A DNA stretch of 64,000 nucleotides from Azolla caroliniana (taxonomy: Eukaryota > Polypodiophyta). The DNA is taken from NCBI GenBank assembly GCA_043228905.1, contig JBHGNT010000001.1:5332001-5396000 (forward strand), read 5' to 3'. The notes under the pieces were generated by a model. The model did no database searches and had not been told where the DNA came from. It saw only the letters and a list, made by a program, of their open reading frames with translations. Made by a program: the position numbers and the translations under genes. Shown one piece after another: positions 1 through 10,640 of the stretch (its first letter is position 1; every line of letters begins with the position of its first letter).

Positions 1-200
1 TTGCGATTTTAGGCGATTTTCTGAAACTTGATACACCAGTACCACATGTTTTAAATAGCATGTAAAAATTTGTTATTTTTTTGAGATCTAACAAGTTTCA
101 AAATGATAATTTTTAAAATTGAATAGTTTTTTAATAAATGTTTAAATGTTGATGGTTTGTAGATATGAAATGTAGTTAACTTAAAGAAAATCACAATGGT
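1..200. other. Left flank of LINE-1, no gene
   Basis: AT-rich sequence before the first LINE with no supportable ORF. The first 50 bases, read on the minus strand, resemble 8285-8335: both contain the string acatgtg followed by tactgg and tatcaag with small differences. A dispersed repeat may therefore begin here. Before LINE insertion this flank was continuous with the DNA that now starts at 6226. Confidence 0.5.
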
Positions 201-218
201 TAACTTAAATCACAAGTT
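201..218. repeat. Target-site duplication, 3' side of LINE-1
   Basis: The 18 bases taacttaaatcacaagtt recur at 6208-6225 with one change (t to g at the tenth base). The copy abuts the poly(A) end of the minus-strand LINE, seen here as a T-run from 217. A long duplication next to an A tail is the product expected of target-primed reverse transcription. Confidence 0.9.
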
Positions 219-398
219 TTTTTTTTTTTTTTCCAAAATAAAGCTACTTTCCCATTAGTTAGGAAGGATTATTACAAGGAGACTATACAAGGAAGCTTAT
301 ACACAAAACGGGGAATCTCCCTCAGATCAAGATCAAGAAAATGAGACTACTTACATAGTTTTTCAAACCGACTACCTAAAGTAAGTAGATACCTATAC

Positions 399-3300
399 CT
401 AAAAGCAGTGGCCTTTAGTGTCGGCCAGAATGAGTCGACTCCCGAGGCCTACATCGAAGGGGGGAGGTGTGAAAGAAGGAAACAACCATCGTGGGGGCTG
501 GTAGTTCCACCTCGGTCCACTTTCTCCTAGCGTCACCATAGGCGTGTTCCGCCATTTCTGCCAAAAGCGCAACCGGGTAGTGGCCACGTCATTGGAGTGG
601 TTGCAAACCTAATCTAATTGCCCTCGTAGGTAGCTGATAAGCGCGAACCAGATATCCATGATCACTTCCACTGGGGGTTGTACCCGATCTTGGAAAACCT
701 TTAAGCATCGTGCTTTCCAGACATACCATAAGGTGAAGCCCGCGATGAACCTCCAAATTTCCAGGAACCTAAGGGATGTGGACAACAAGTCTCTCTTGAA
801 GCGGATCTTGCCGATTTGGCCTCCCGTGCATACATAGCACCAAGTATCCTCATTAAAGGCGTCCGTCCACCTATCAGTCGAGGGGTCAATCCATGCCGCA
901 ACACTTCACGAGGCTGTTCCAACCACTTCACATGCCGCTAGGAGGCGAGTGACTCTGTCCCATACCTTTTGAGCTTGAGGGCAATCCCAAAGACAGTGTC
1001 TCAGAGACTCAATGGGTGAAGAGCAAAGTGGGCATCCTATCGGGCCGCCCCTTTTACCAAGCCATTCCCCAACAGGAATCACATTGTGACCAATCTGCCA
1101 CCAAAAGAGCTTGATTTTTTCATGCATGTGGAGACGCCAAAGACCCTTCCAAAAGGTAATGAGCACCTCGTCAGGGATGCCCAATGTTCACCATCCATTA
1201 CGAATGGGACCAACGAGCTGCAATTGTAAAGTCCGCCCCAATTTAGTGCTATATTCAAAGAAGTGGCAGAGTTTGTCACCATGTTTCCACCTGAAATCCC
1301 ATGGGTCCCATTCTAGTTCAACGAGGGGACGAGAACCATATACCCATAACTTCCAATGGGGTTCCACCTTAGTAACATCTGGGTCTGTCTTCCAAATGTT
1401 ATCAACCTCCGCCACCATTCGAACCGGAAGCCAAGTGCCCCTACTTTGCCTCTCCCCCAAAAATGTATCTCTTCCCAATCGACTCACACCCTTCACCAAC
1501 TTAACCATTCCAGCCTCATCAAAGAGACCGAACCATGCATCTTCTTGCATAGTCCCCAACGGAACTCTATCAACTGCCTTAGCTATCAGGCTCCGCATCT
1601 TCATAGCTCCCTTGAGGGGAGGGAATGGGTCCTCCTGGGCTCCCCTTGGAGAAACCATGCGTCTCCAATCGTCTATAGAGTGAAGCCCTGTCTGCACCAA
1701 CTTTCCCCATGCCAGGCCCTTAAGCTACCCTAACATCATGTCATCGCTTGTTCGCACCTGAGGATTCCAAAATAAGGGTTGTCTAGCCCATTCGATGAGT
1801 GTCTCTGGGGTGTGCTTGACCAAATGTTGTCACACATGACACCACGCCCGCAAGATGGAGTTTGTTACCCTGTCCTCCTGTTGACAAGCCATCTTGGGTG
1901 GGACTCCACTCGTGCAACACCAGTTCAAGGAGATAGGCCAAGGCCTACCATACTTGGGAGTCCCTGCTTGTAACCTATTGTGAAGTAGTACCTTCCAACA
2001 CCCCTTACCTGGGAGAAGGCAACGAACCACCAATTTGGCCAGCAATGCACGGCTCTGTGTTTAGGGGTCAATGAGGCCAAGCCCCCCTTTGGCTTGCGGC
2101 TGCATTAACCAATGCCATGACACTCTGGCAGCAACCATTGGGTTGTCCTTACCGGACCATATAAATCCCCTGATGGCAGCCTTAATCGCATGCAAACCTG
2201 CCGGGTCCATAATCCAACATGAGACCGAGTGCCACATGGTGGTGAGCATCACTTGGTTCGCAATAAGGACCCTCCCAGCGAAGGATAATTTAGATCTACT
2301 CCATTGGTTCAGCTTCTTGCTTATTTTGGCTTGCACATGGGACAATTGCGCTCCCTTGGGAATTGCCCTCCCCATAGTAAATCCTAGATACTTGAACGTC
2401 GTCCCATTAGGGACCCATGTAAAATCGGCATGGGGATGCCACCTTGGTTTCTCTTGTTCGCTGAACCAAAGGCCTTGGGTTTTATCCCAATTGACCTTGG
2501 CACCAGCAGCCTGACAAAAGTCCTCGACTAGATGTTTAGCCTGCTGCAAATTCTCCTCATCACCTTGCAGGAAGAGGACCGTATCATCAGCATATTTGGA
2601 TAGAAGAAGATCTTCACTCGCATTAGGGATGGGCAATCCCCTCAATCCGTTGCATGGGGCTTGTAAGTAGGCAGAGAACGCCTCAGTTACGAATAGATAA
2701 AGATATGGGGCTAGGGGACAACCTTGCCTCACTGAGCGTTGTAGTTTGAAGGAAGGGCCCCTAGCACCCGCAATTAGCACACTACTGGTAGCAGTCCGGT
2801 AGAGGGCAGAAGTGCATTTCCTCCAATTTTGGGGTAGGCCCATAGCTCTCATCACGTTTTCCAAGAAGGGCCAAAGGACCCTATCGTATGCCTTCTCGAA
2901 GTCAAGCATCAGAATAGCTGAGCTTGAGACGGATTGATCAGCCAATGCCATGGCTTCCCAGAGAAGCAACACATTATCAAAGATACACCTGCTCCTAATA
3001 AAACCTGTTTGATTCTCATGTATAATGTCCGGTAAGAAGCTTGCTAACCGTTGCGCGAGGACTTTTGCCAAAATCTTGTAAATCGTGTTAAGGATCGTTA
3101 TAGGACGCCATTGGCGCAACTCCAGGCTTCACTTTGCCGCTTTGGGAATGAGATAGACCATCCCCTCAGCCAGCCCGGTCGGCATCGTTCCTGAGGACCA
3201 AATCTCTTGAACCCCGGCTTCCAAGGACGGGATAACAATGTCCCAATGGATCTCGAAAAAATCTCGTGAGAGACCATCGGGGCCGGGGCATGCTCCTCTC

Positions 3301-4693
3301 CTCAAATCCCTGAGTGCCTCCGAGAGTTCTATACGAGAAATGGGTCTATCGAGCACCATTTCCATCTCTCGGGATACCTTGGGGTGAATGCAAGTCATCA
3401 CCCTATCAGCCAGCTCTACGTTTTGCCTCATATGCACAGGTGCAAGTAGGTCTTGATAGTATTGCGTTGCCAAATGCAAAATCTCTTCCTTGTCCTCCGT
3501 AATTGAGCCGTCTGGTTTGCGCAACTGTTGTATACGTCCACCACCACCCTTGGGTGCCTTGTAATGAAATAACATGCCACGGTCCTTCGAAATAACATTC
3601 GGTTCCTCTCCTCCGTCCTTTCCCGAACCTTCATCTTGGCTTCCTCTAGCTTAGATCTAGACCAAATGCAGCCAAGGTCCGCCTGTAGCAAGCGTTGCGC
3701 TGCCGCAACGGACTTCCTTAATTTTATTTCAATGGCTTTGACATGTTGGAGGGCCCGCTTGGTCTCTTGCTGTAAAAAGGAGGAGGAGAGGGCTAGTTTT
3801 TTCTGCAAATCCTCACTAGCCGATTCTCTTACAATGGTCTCCCGCCATATACTCTGTAGACCCGCCTTCACCTCTTCACTCTTCATGATCTTTGTGGGGA
3901 TTTTCATGTTGAGACTCCCGTGGGTGTCGTTGGGTGGGTTAAGGTCTAGTCTCATCGGTTGGTGATCAAAGAAGGTAAAGCCTGCCAAGATAGCGAAGGA
4001 TCCCCCCAACTCCTCAAGGGACGAGCTGATGTATATGCGGTCTAACCGCGCAAGGCTACCACCCCTAACATTCACGTCGGCTCTCAAGAAGTGTAGCGAA
4101 TGTGAGCATCTCCTAAGGGAAGAGCCCCATGCATCTTTCACCCCAATTTTGCCAATTAAGAGAGCCGATGAGTCCAGCTCCGCACCATGAATTGGTCTTT
4201 GGGTCCCCCCTTTCCTGTCACCCAGATGTTCAGTCATGTTGAAATCACCAGCCATTATCCATGCCTCTGCATCAGGTAATGTGGTCACTAACATCCTCCA
4301 GAAGATTGCTCTCTCGAGGGATGAGTTAGGGGCATAAATGTTTAGCACCCCAATCTGTAGGTGATTCCATTTCAGAAGCACATATAAAGCCCTACCCGCA
4401 ACCAACATGCCATGTGATGTTACTTCATATCGGGCCTTATCACTGATCGAGATGCAAACCCCTCCCCTTCTTTGAAGGTCACCCTGTGCCGCCGACCACC
4501 ACGTGGTCCACCCACCCGACAAGGGGTTTACTAGGCTCTGAATTCTTTCTTCAGAGAGATGGTGTTCCTGCAACAGCAGTATGTTGAGCTTGCCCCCAAT
4601 ATTAGAGGGATTCAACTCCTCCCGAAGTCTTTTGCACTCTTGGTGCTGCCGGCCTCCACCAAGGCCCAGTACATTCCACTTTAAGATCCTCAT
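399..4693 (-). pseudogene. LINE-1 ORF2: endonuclease / reverse transcriptase, broken
   Basis: The protein starts with an APE-type endonuclease (4693 to about 3950). Its motifs are WNVLGL, LLQEHH, the IYAPN segment, GDFNM, the LARLDRIY block and FDHQP, so the catalytic E, D, N and H positions are present. A one-base shift near 3600-3612 moves reading into the frame that carries the reverse transcriptase. That region has CPGPDGLSRDFF, WRPITILN, LMLDFEKAYDRV, SVRQGCPLAP and the catalytic KYADDTV. In-frame stops follow: TGA at 3129-3131, TAA at 2061-2063 (where LINE-2 has Leu), stops near 1827 and 1737, and TGA at 1188-1190 at a probable Trp codon. Segment 1184-906 holds the zinc-binding zf-RVT region (GEWLG, then CPLC, H and C). 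The last frame (587-399) ends with a WNY..PRWLFP motif also found in the truncated copies. No RNase H domain is visible. Confidence 0.9.
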
Positions 4694-4845
4694 CCGAAAA
4701 CGGTGAGGTTGACGCCCATGTCCGGGCTGACCCCCATGTCATGGGGCAAGCTAACACCTATTTCTGGGGCTATGAGCTCCTGCGAAGGCTGAAGAGCCCC
4801 TAAGGGGTTCTCGGCTTGTTGATCCCGGCCTGCTTCAAATAGTTC

Positions 4846-6186
4846 TCATGATATGTTTTGGCTCCTGAGTGGCTGTCCAACCTGCATCCCTTTATCCCAA
4901 ATAGTCCTCACCAAACCAGGTGATGGTTTGCTTGTACTTCCCTTCTCTTTGCCCTTGATCTTGCCCGTCCTTATCCACGATTTCAATAATCTGAGGTCAC
5001 CACCACATTCACGTTCCATCATGGGGGAGGCCTTAGCCAACATCTCCTTTGGGGTGGAAAGTACACGATGTGGTTGCAACTCCATCGGGGAGGGGAACAG
5101 GAGATGAGGATCGTGTGGGGGAAGGGACCAAGAGTCACAAGGGGACAATGTTGCTGCCAACGCTTCTGGGTTGTCCTCTCCTAGCCCTTGGAGCAATGTA
5201 AATCTGTTGGTAACCCTCCCCTTTAGGTTGTGTGCTTCTGCACTCCCTGAGAGGATCTTCACCCGTTTCGAGGGCTGCTCGTTCACACTTGCTGGTGACA
5301 CTATAGTGGGACTGTGGTCAAAGGGAAGGCCTTGAGAGGGGGCGGAGGCCGCACCTAGGCTTCCAGGTTTCCCCTTCTTCTTGACGGGTTGCCAAGGAGC
5401 CTTGTCACCCTTGGTTGACGTAGTCTTACTAGAGTCTTGAGGTTCCGAGCTTCCCTTTCCAGTCTTACGAGGACAATTCTTAGCTAGGTGTCCTTTCTGT
5501 TTGCAAATAAAACACTGTCTAGGGAGTCCCTCGTAAACCACTTTCACCACTGTGAGACCTAGCTCTTTAGAGTAGAGCCTAATTCTTGTTGGCAATCCAT
5601 GGAGGGAAGGCACTAAGATACGCACCTTAGGCACCTCCGCGATTGTGTCTGCCATAGACATTTTTTGAGGGAAAATCGTCCCTATCTGTTCACCGAAAAA
5701 AGGAAGCAAATGGCACAAATGGGGAGGGAGGCCAGGAAATGTTGCGGTGATCACCCTAGGGTTGTTTAGTTTTTGTAACTCTTCACTTGGATCGAACCCT
5801 GGTGACCATGGCTGGAGCAATACCTTGTCGTACTTCAATTCAAGTACCTTGAGCTCTACCAAGGGTTGCGCCAACAAATCATCACCCAATTCAATATGGA
5901 AGAAATTTTTCCCTAAACCCCTGACACTCTTGATCGATGGCATGTTCTCCATTACAGCCACTTGGAGCATGTCACGAATCATGCCACGATTTGGTCTACC
6001 TGCGAGAAACCTACATACAAAGGACGTACGTCGTAGGCGTTCGATTTCCTCCCCTAAGAGTCGGTTGGCCTCCGGGGACAAGGTGATGTCTAAATCTATA
6101 CTTCCTTTTCCTTGTAGCGAACTAGGGTCTGTTGGGAGTTCGGAGCATCCCCCCACATTAGTTGGAAGTTCGGATCCTCCCACCAT
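4846..6186 (-). CDS. LINE-1 ORF1: Gag-like RNA-binding protein with CCHC zinc knuckle
   Basis: An open frame of 446 residues, the only intact long frame in this element. Residues about 45-150 contain IERLRR, then GRPNRGMIRDML and a W/F-containing fold typical of the DUF4283 region at the head of plant LINE ORF1 proteins. A CX2CX4HX4C knuckle follows at residues 225-238 (CFICKQKGHLAKNC). The rest is a basic, Ser/Pro-rich linker. The product would coat LINE RNA and assist target-primed reverse transcription. The related ORF1 frames at 12083 and about 62851 share RPNR-x-x-x-R/*-x-ML and the knuckle. The ATG lies 21 bases from the element's 5' end. Since ORF2 is dead, an intact ORF1 could at most act in trans. 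Confidence 0.85.
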   Translation of the reverse strand: MVGGSELPTNVGGCSELPTDPSSLQGKGSIDLDITLSPEANRLLGEEIERLRRTSFVCRFLAGRPNRGMIRDMLQVAVMENMPSIKSVRGLGKNFFHIELGDDLLAQPLVELKVLELKYDKVLLQPWSPGFDPSEELQKLNNPRVITATFPGLPPHLCHLLPFFGEQIGTIFPQKMSMADTIAEVPKVRILVPSLHGLPTRIRLYSKELGLTVVKVVYEGLPRQCFICKQKGHLAKNCPRKTGKGSSEPQDSSKTTSTKGDKAPWQPVKKKGKPGSLGAASAPSQGLPFDHSPTIVSPASVNEQPSKRVKILSGSAEAHNLKGRVTNRFTLLQGLGEDNPEALAATLSPCDSWSLPPHDPHLLFPSPMELQPHRVLSTPKEMLAKASPMMERECGGDLRLLKSWIRTGKIKGKEKGSTSKPSPGLVRTIWDKGMQVGQPLRSQNIS

Positions 6187-6207
6187 GTCAAGCTATAGGT
6201 TCTGATT

Positions 6208-6225
6208 TAACTTAAAGCACAAGTT
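6208..6225. repeat. Target-site duplication, 5' side of LINE-1
   Basis: taacttaaagcacaagtt matches 201-218 in 17 of 18 positions and marks the 5' boundary of the minus-strand LINE. Confidence 0.9.
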
Positions 6226-6813
6226 AATAAGATTAATGGTTTCACCATCTTGAGAAGATGTAGGTTCCAGAAGTGGAAGTTACATCTATTGTTAGACTTG
6301 AAAATGTTTTTAGTATAAATGGTAACATTGTAATCCCTAATGCCATCATTTATAAATTTAGTGCTCATTAACATCCATAAATTCACAACTCAAGAAATGT
6401 ATACAATATTCATAAACAATTTTGATAAATCCATAACTCCTAGAATGTAGATGATATTCATAAACTGTCAAAACTGCCAAACTTAGATATAAACATTAAT
6501 ATATCAATTTGAACATATCACATACTTATCAAGGTATCCACAATGCTCTCCTTTTCTTCATTTTGAGAGCTCCCCTACAAAATTTGTGAAGTAAATGGCA
6601 TTTGCAAGGTTCAATTACTATCAACACAATTATTAATGGTTTTTTGTTAATCAAGGAAGCACATGTTCACCATAAGGTCTCTTGTTGTGCAACATACTTC
6701 TTTACAACATCGATATGCATCTTTTACTCTTGTCAAAACAGAGATTTTAGTACAATTCGAGTTCATGTAAACCCTAAACATCTTTTATTTGAAAAAGAAG
6801 AAGATGTCTAAAC
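6226..6813. other. Intergenic, no gene seen
   Basis: AT-rich spacer. The short frame at 6602-6811 has no recognisable motif and is not supported as a gene. Confidence 0.6.
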
Positions 6814-7062
6814 ATGAACTCCATACATTATATTGGGTTGATGTAAAAAACAGAGTTTTCATCACAATTCCATACAATGTATCAAATTTATGTTCAAAGT
6901 TTTTTTTCCCAAATTTAAAAAAATAAAAAAATCAAACTTGACTTGATGAAATAACCAAAGTTTTCACCACAATTCAGTACAATGTACCTAGTTCATGTTT
7001 AAAATATATTTTTCAAATTTGTTTGATTTTTTTAATTGTTTTTGTTTTGAATTTTTTTTTTT

Positions 7063-7243
7063 AACATGAATTCGATACATTGTATCGACTTGTGATGAAA
7101 AATCTGGTTTTTTCATCACTTCAACTTAAAAAAAAAAAACAAAAAGACCCAAAATAAATAGAAAAAAACCAAAATTGTTTTTTTTAAATCCCCCTTCAAA
7201 ACAACTTAAAACATGAACTCGATACATTGTATCGAATTCATGT
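7063..7243 (+). repeat. Left arm of a 181/182-bp inverted repeat
   Basis: This arm pairs with 7313-7494, reverse complemented, with only one or two single-base differences in homopolymers. Both ends carry the palindromic core and an 'aattcatg' edge. A transcript would form a long, nearly perfect double-stranded stem. Confidence 0.9.
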
Positions 7244-7312
7244 AAAAAAGTCATCTTTTTGACACAAACTCGATATAATGTATTGAGTTGGTCTTGAAAA
7301 CTCTATTTTTCA

Positions 7313-7494
7313 ACATGAATTCGATACAATGTATCGAGTTCATGTTTTAAGTTGTTTTGAAGGGGGATTTTAAAAAAACAATTTTGGTTTTTTTCTATTT
7401 ATTTTGGGTCTTTTTGTTTTTTTTTTTTAAAGTTGAAGTGATGAAAAAACCAGATTTTTCATCACAAGTCGATACAATGTATCGAATTCATGTT
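7313..7494 (-). repeat. Right arm of the 181/182-bp inverted repeat
   Basis: Reverse-complement partner of 7063-7243. A third, partial copy of this arm lies at about 7655-7770 in the same orientation. Confidence 0.9.
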
Positions 7495-7960
7495 AAAGTC
7501 GATTTTTCAACATGAACTCGATACAACTTATCGAATTTGTGTCAAAAAGTCTGGTTTTAAACACGAATTTGATATAATGTATCGAGTTCGTGTTTAAAAA
7601 CAAAGTTTTCAACACAAACTCGATGCAACGTATCGAGTTCATGTTTAAAGTTTTTTTTTTTTTGGATTTTTTTCTATTTATTTTGGGTCTTTTTGTTTTT
7701 TTTTTTAAATTTTGAAGTGATGAAAAAACTAGAGTTTTCATCACAAGTCGATACAATGTATTGAATTCATATTTTAAGTTTTTTTTTCCAAAAAATAAAA
7801 TAAAAAAATAAAACAAATAAAAAAAATTCAAAAAAACTTGAAACAAATTTTAAAAAATTACTTTAAACATGCACTAGGTACATTGTACTGAATTGTGGTG
7901 AAAAATCTGGTTTTTTCATCAAGTCAAGTTCGATTTTTTTATTTTTTTAAATTTAAGTAC

Positions 7961-8333
7961 ATTTGAAAATGAGGAGGAAGAGTCGCAATTGTATATTAGC
8001 TATAGTAGTGATTCTCATGAAAGGAATGATGATAGTGATGCAAATAACTCTTAAATGTATTTTTTGTGCAACGATATGTAAGAAATTTAGATAACATTTT
8101 ATCGAATGAAATAAAAAAGTTGATTGTTTTGAAATCTTTCGCTTATGATTTCGTTACGATCTAAAATACTACTAGTTGTAATTTCTCCTTAAAAATACAC
8201 AATGTTACTTTTCGTATTTGGCCAAAGTTTGGCATTTTTCAATTTTATCAAATGGTGAAATTTTTAGCTTTTTCATCAAGTTTTTGAGAACATGTGATAC
8301 TGGTATCAAGGTGTTTTGTGAAATGGCCAAAAA
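7961..8333. other. Intergenic, with a short dispersed repeat at its right end
   Basis: No gene seen. The stretch 8285-8333 resembles the start of the window in reverse complement. Bases 8319-8333 (gtgaaatggccaaaa) recur exactly at 8434-8448, in the loop of the following hairpin. Confidence 0.5.
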
Positions 8334-8555
8334 ATAACCATGGATAGATGGATATAATGTATGAACACGTTCATGTTCATAAGTGGAAGGATCGCGCACA
8401 AATGGAAAGATAAGGAATATTTCATCTAATTTTGTGAAATGGCCAAAAAAGCCCCAAAATTAGATGAAATATTCCTTATCTTTCCATTTGTGCGCGATCC
8501 TTCCACTTGTGAACATGAACGTGTTCATACATTATATCCATCTATCCATGGTTAT
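8334..8555. repeat. Near-perfect 100-bp-arm hairpin
   Basis: Left arm 8334-8433 and right arm 8456-8555 are reverse complements at 99 of 100 positions; the one difference is t in the left arm ('gttcataag') against c in the reverse complement of the right arm. The loop is 22 bases (8434-8455). The 15-base string gtgaaatggccaaaa stands just before the left arm and again at the start of the loop. The near identity suggests a young inverted duplication or a MITE-like element. A transcript could be a Dicer substrate. No ORF supports a protein function. Confidence 0.92.
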
Positions 8556-9159
8556 GATCACTTCATGGCCCATTTATAACATTCATCCATGGGTGCTGCC
8601 CATTCATGGTCAATACATGCACTATATCCTCCACAATCATGGACATGCTCACCTAAAAAAGCATGACATATCATTTGGGTGATATATATTGTCGACATGG
8701 TTGATGTTATAAGGACAACTTTGCATGGGGAAACTGTCCTTATAGATGTCTACCTAGTCCTTTCTTATTTCATTCTTAAGTTGGGAAGAAATATACTTCC
8801 TTCATGTGAGAACATAACCTTTTGAATTTTTTGTGTAGATCATGAGGGGAGGAGAAAATAATCTAGATTCATTTTGTTTTTAGTTGTACAGGAACTTGGC
8901 GTAATCGGCGAGATGATTGATGTGGACTGAATGAAGAATGTATGTTGGAGGGAGATTGGTTGTGAATGAACCAAATAAACTTTTGCGGAAAATGTAAATA
9001 TGTTCTGGATGTGAAAAGTCAGATTCACAAAGTTAAAGTATGTTTATGCAAAACATTTCTGAAATCTACTTATAGGAAATATTTGGTATGTTTGGAAAAA
9101 AATAAAAAAATACATGTTATAATTGAAACAACCAGCCTTCTGAAACAAATTCCAGATAT
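8556..9159. other. Intergenic, no gene seen
   Basis: AT-rich DNA between the hairpin and the PPR pseudogene. Short frames at 8464-8682, 8840-9028 and 8966-9217 lack recognisable motifs. Confidence 0.5.
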
Positions 9160-10640
9160 TGGAGTTGGAAATGGCTTGGTTAGCAGGGTACATGAAACAT
9201 GGTGGTGGTCTTGGTGAGGAGATATTGAACATTTTTGGGTAGATGCATGAAAGAGGAGTATATCCAGATGTTATCACTCACACATGCATGTTAATAGCTT
9301 GTCGTAGATTTGGAGCCACGGGTAAGGGCAAGTCAATACATATTGATATTGCAAGAAAAGTTCTGGTTGAGATAGATTGCATTGTTGGGAATGCATTGGT
9401 TGATATGTATTCAAAATGTGTTGGTTGACTTATATGCAAAATGTGGTGAAGCCCATGAAGTATGGATTACCGTCAATGGTCTCTTTGCATTGGATATGTG
9501 TTATGAGAACATGAACTTGGTGAGGGTGCACTAAATCTCAAGAATATTTATTTGAAAACATGTGGAAGTTTTCGAGCATTAGAAAAAGGATAAGAAGTGC
9601 ACAGTCATATTTGAAAACAGGGTTTGAAATATGTTCTTGTAATCAATAATAGGCTGATTGATATGTAGGTAGAATTCCATTTTTTCTTATGGGATTGATG
9701 GAATGGATGTGGTCATAACGAAGAAAGGATTACTTGAAAAATAGAGTCTCTTTGACTACACTGATTTCAGGATACACTGACAATGGGTGGGGGGAGTATG
9801 CTCTTATATGGCACTCACGTATGCATTCAGAAGGAAATATTCAAACTATATGGGCAAGATGAAGAAGCATTGAATAAACTTGGATCATTGCAATGTCAAG
9901 CCATTGGTAAGGAATAATTTTATGGTTGGCAATGCATTGGTGGATATGTATACCAACTGTGGTGAACTTACTCAAGCACAAGAGATTTTTAGTGGATTTC
10001 TAGTTAGAGATGTGTTTTGCTGGAACACAATTATAATAGGAACAAGATGAAAAAACATTGAATCATGTGGGATCATTGCAACGCGAAAGCATCTTGCGAA
10101 ATATGGTCACTTATTTTTTACCTGGAAGAAGCATTCACACTCTTTTCTAAGCAACATAATCGAGATTTTCGGTTTTTCAGCTTTGCACAACCATGAAGTA
10201 TGATATGTGCATGTATTTTAGATGTGGAAACTTGGAAGAAACATTCACTGTCTTGCAACATTATCGACGTGTGGTGTCTTACAACGCAATGATTTCTGGG
10301 TAGGTGCGAAATAGTGAAGGGTTTTCAACTTTGAAACATTTGATCAACAAATGTGTGTAGTTGGTTGACCTTATTGATAGCACATACATGCTTTGGCAAT
10401 ATAGATAGGGGGAAATTGTGCTCGAATGAAGCTATGAAATTGGATCCTGATACAATTGTAGGATATGCACTGATCTCAAGCATGTATGTTGAAAGTCACA
10501 TAGTGGAGGCTATATATCTCTCAATTCAGCTCTCATTTTTGAAAAATAAGTGGGTTGATTTTGTAGTAGATATGCTTTTTAAAACTTATGGAAGGATATC
10601 TTGTTTAGAAAAAAAAAAAACATGACATAAAGTCACAAAA
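9160..10640 (+). pseudogene. PLS-type PPR gene remnant, heavily decayed
   Basis: PPR motif pieces appear in several frames, always on the plus strand. At 9243-9428 a frame reads MHERGVYPDVITHTCMLIAC and ends in VGNALVDMYSKC. At about 9900-10040 there are VGNALVDMYTNCGEL and VRDVFCWNTIIIG. At 10190-10310 there are CGNLEETFTVLQ and VVSYNAMISG. At 10353-10625 the frame contains LDPDTIVGYALISSMYVE. Stops and frameshifts separate these pieces, so no full protein can be made. The end (10553-10613) is alike to the end of a second remnant at 19664-19725, so both derive from one gene family. The segment near 9858-9905 is repeated imperfectly at 10042-10095. Confidence 0.85.

Larger units (their letters stand above)
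219..6207 (-). mobile_element. LINE-1, near full-length non-LTR retrotransposon (L1-like, plant type), decayed
   Basis: A 5,989-bp element on the minus strand, set by an 18-bp target-site duplication and a poly(A) tail (T-run 219-232). It has two ORFs: ORF1 (6186-4846) with a CCHC knuckle, and ORF2 (4693-399) with APE endonuclease, reverse transcriptase and a C-terminal zinc-binding region, in the order usual for plant L1-type LINEs. Only 21 bases precede the ORF1 ATG, whereas the second LINE in the window has a 423-base leader, so this copy has probably lost its promoter region. ORF1 is open, but ORF2 has a frameshift near 3600-3612 and several stops, so the copy cannot move by itself. The 3' end has the signature shared by the other LINEs here (CTAACTAATG, then GAAAGTAG and TTTTGGAAA). 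Confidence 0.93.
6814..7960. repeat. Foldback array of a palindromic unit (gataca-N3-tgtatc type)
   Basis: About thirteen copies of a self-complementary core, best form TCGATACAATGTATCGA, lie near 6825, 6870, 6974, 7069, 7216, 7268, 7319, 7468, 7518, 7568, 7618, 7748 and 7871. They are separated by homopolymer-rich spacers. The spacers repeat too: a block reading 'gacccaaaataaatag' (or its reverse complement) occurs at about 7146, 7390 and 7675. Two arms (7063-7243 and 7313-7494) are near-perfect inverted repeats around a 69-bp spacer, and a weaker outer pair lies at about 6905-7015 and 7855-7960. No transposase and no convincing ORF are present; the 117-codon minus frame at 7493-7846 only reads through the repeat. 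It could be a foldback-type non-autonomous transposon or a local palindromic satellite. Confidence 0.85.

Noticed and set aside
1111-1733. Plus-strand ORFs of 190 and 125 codons over LINE-1
   Set aside because: They are antisense shadows of the minus-strand LINE ORF2, whose frames carry real motifs.
7493-7846. Minus-strand ORF of 117 codons
   Set aside because: It reads through the foldback repeat; its internal repetition (CIEF, TNSI) mirrors the DNA palindromes and homopolymers.
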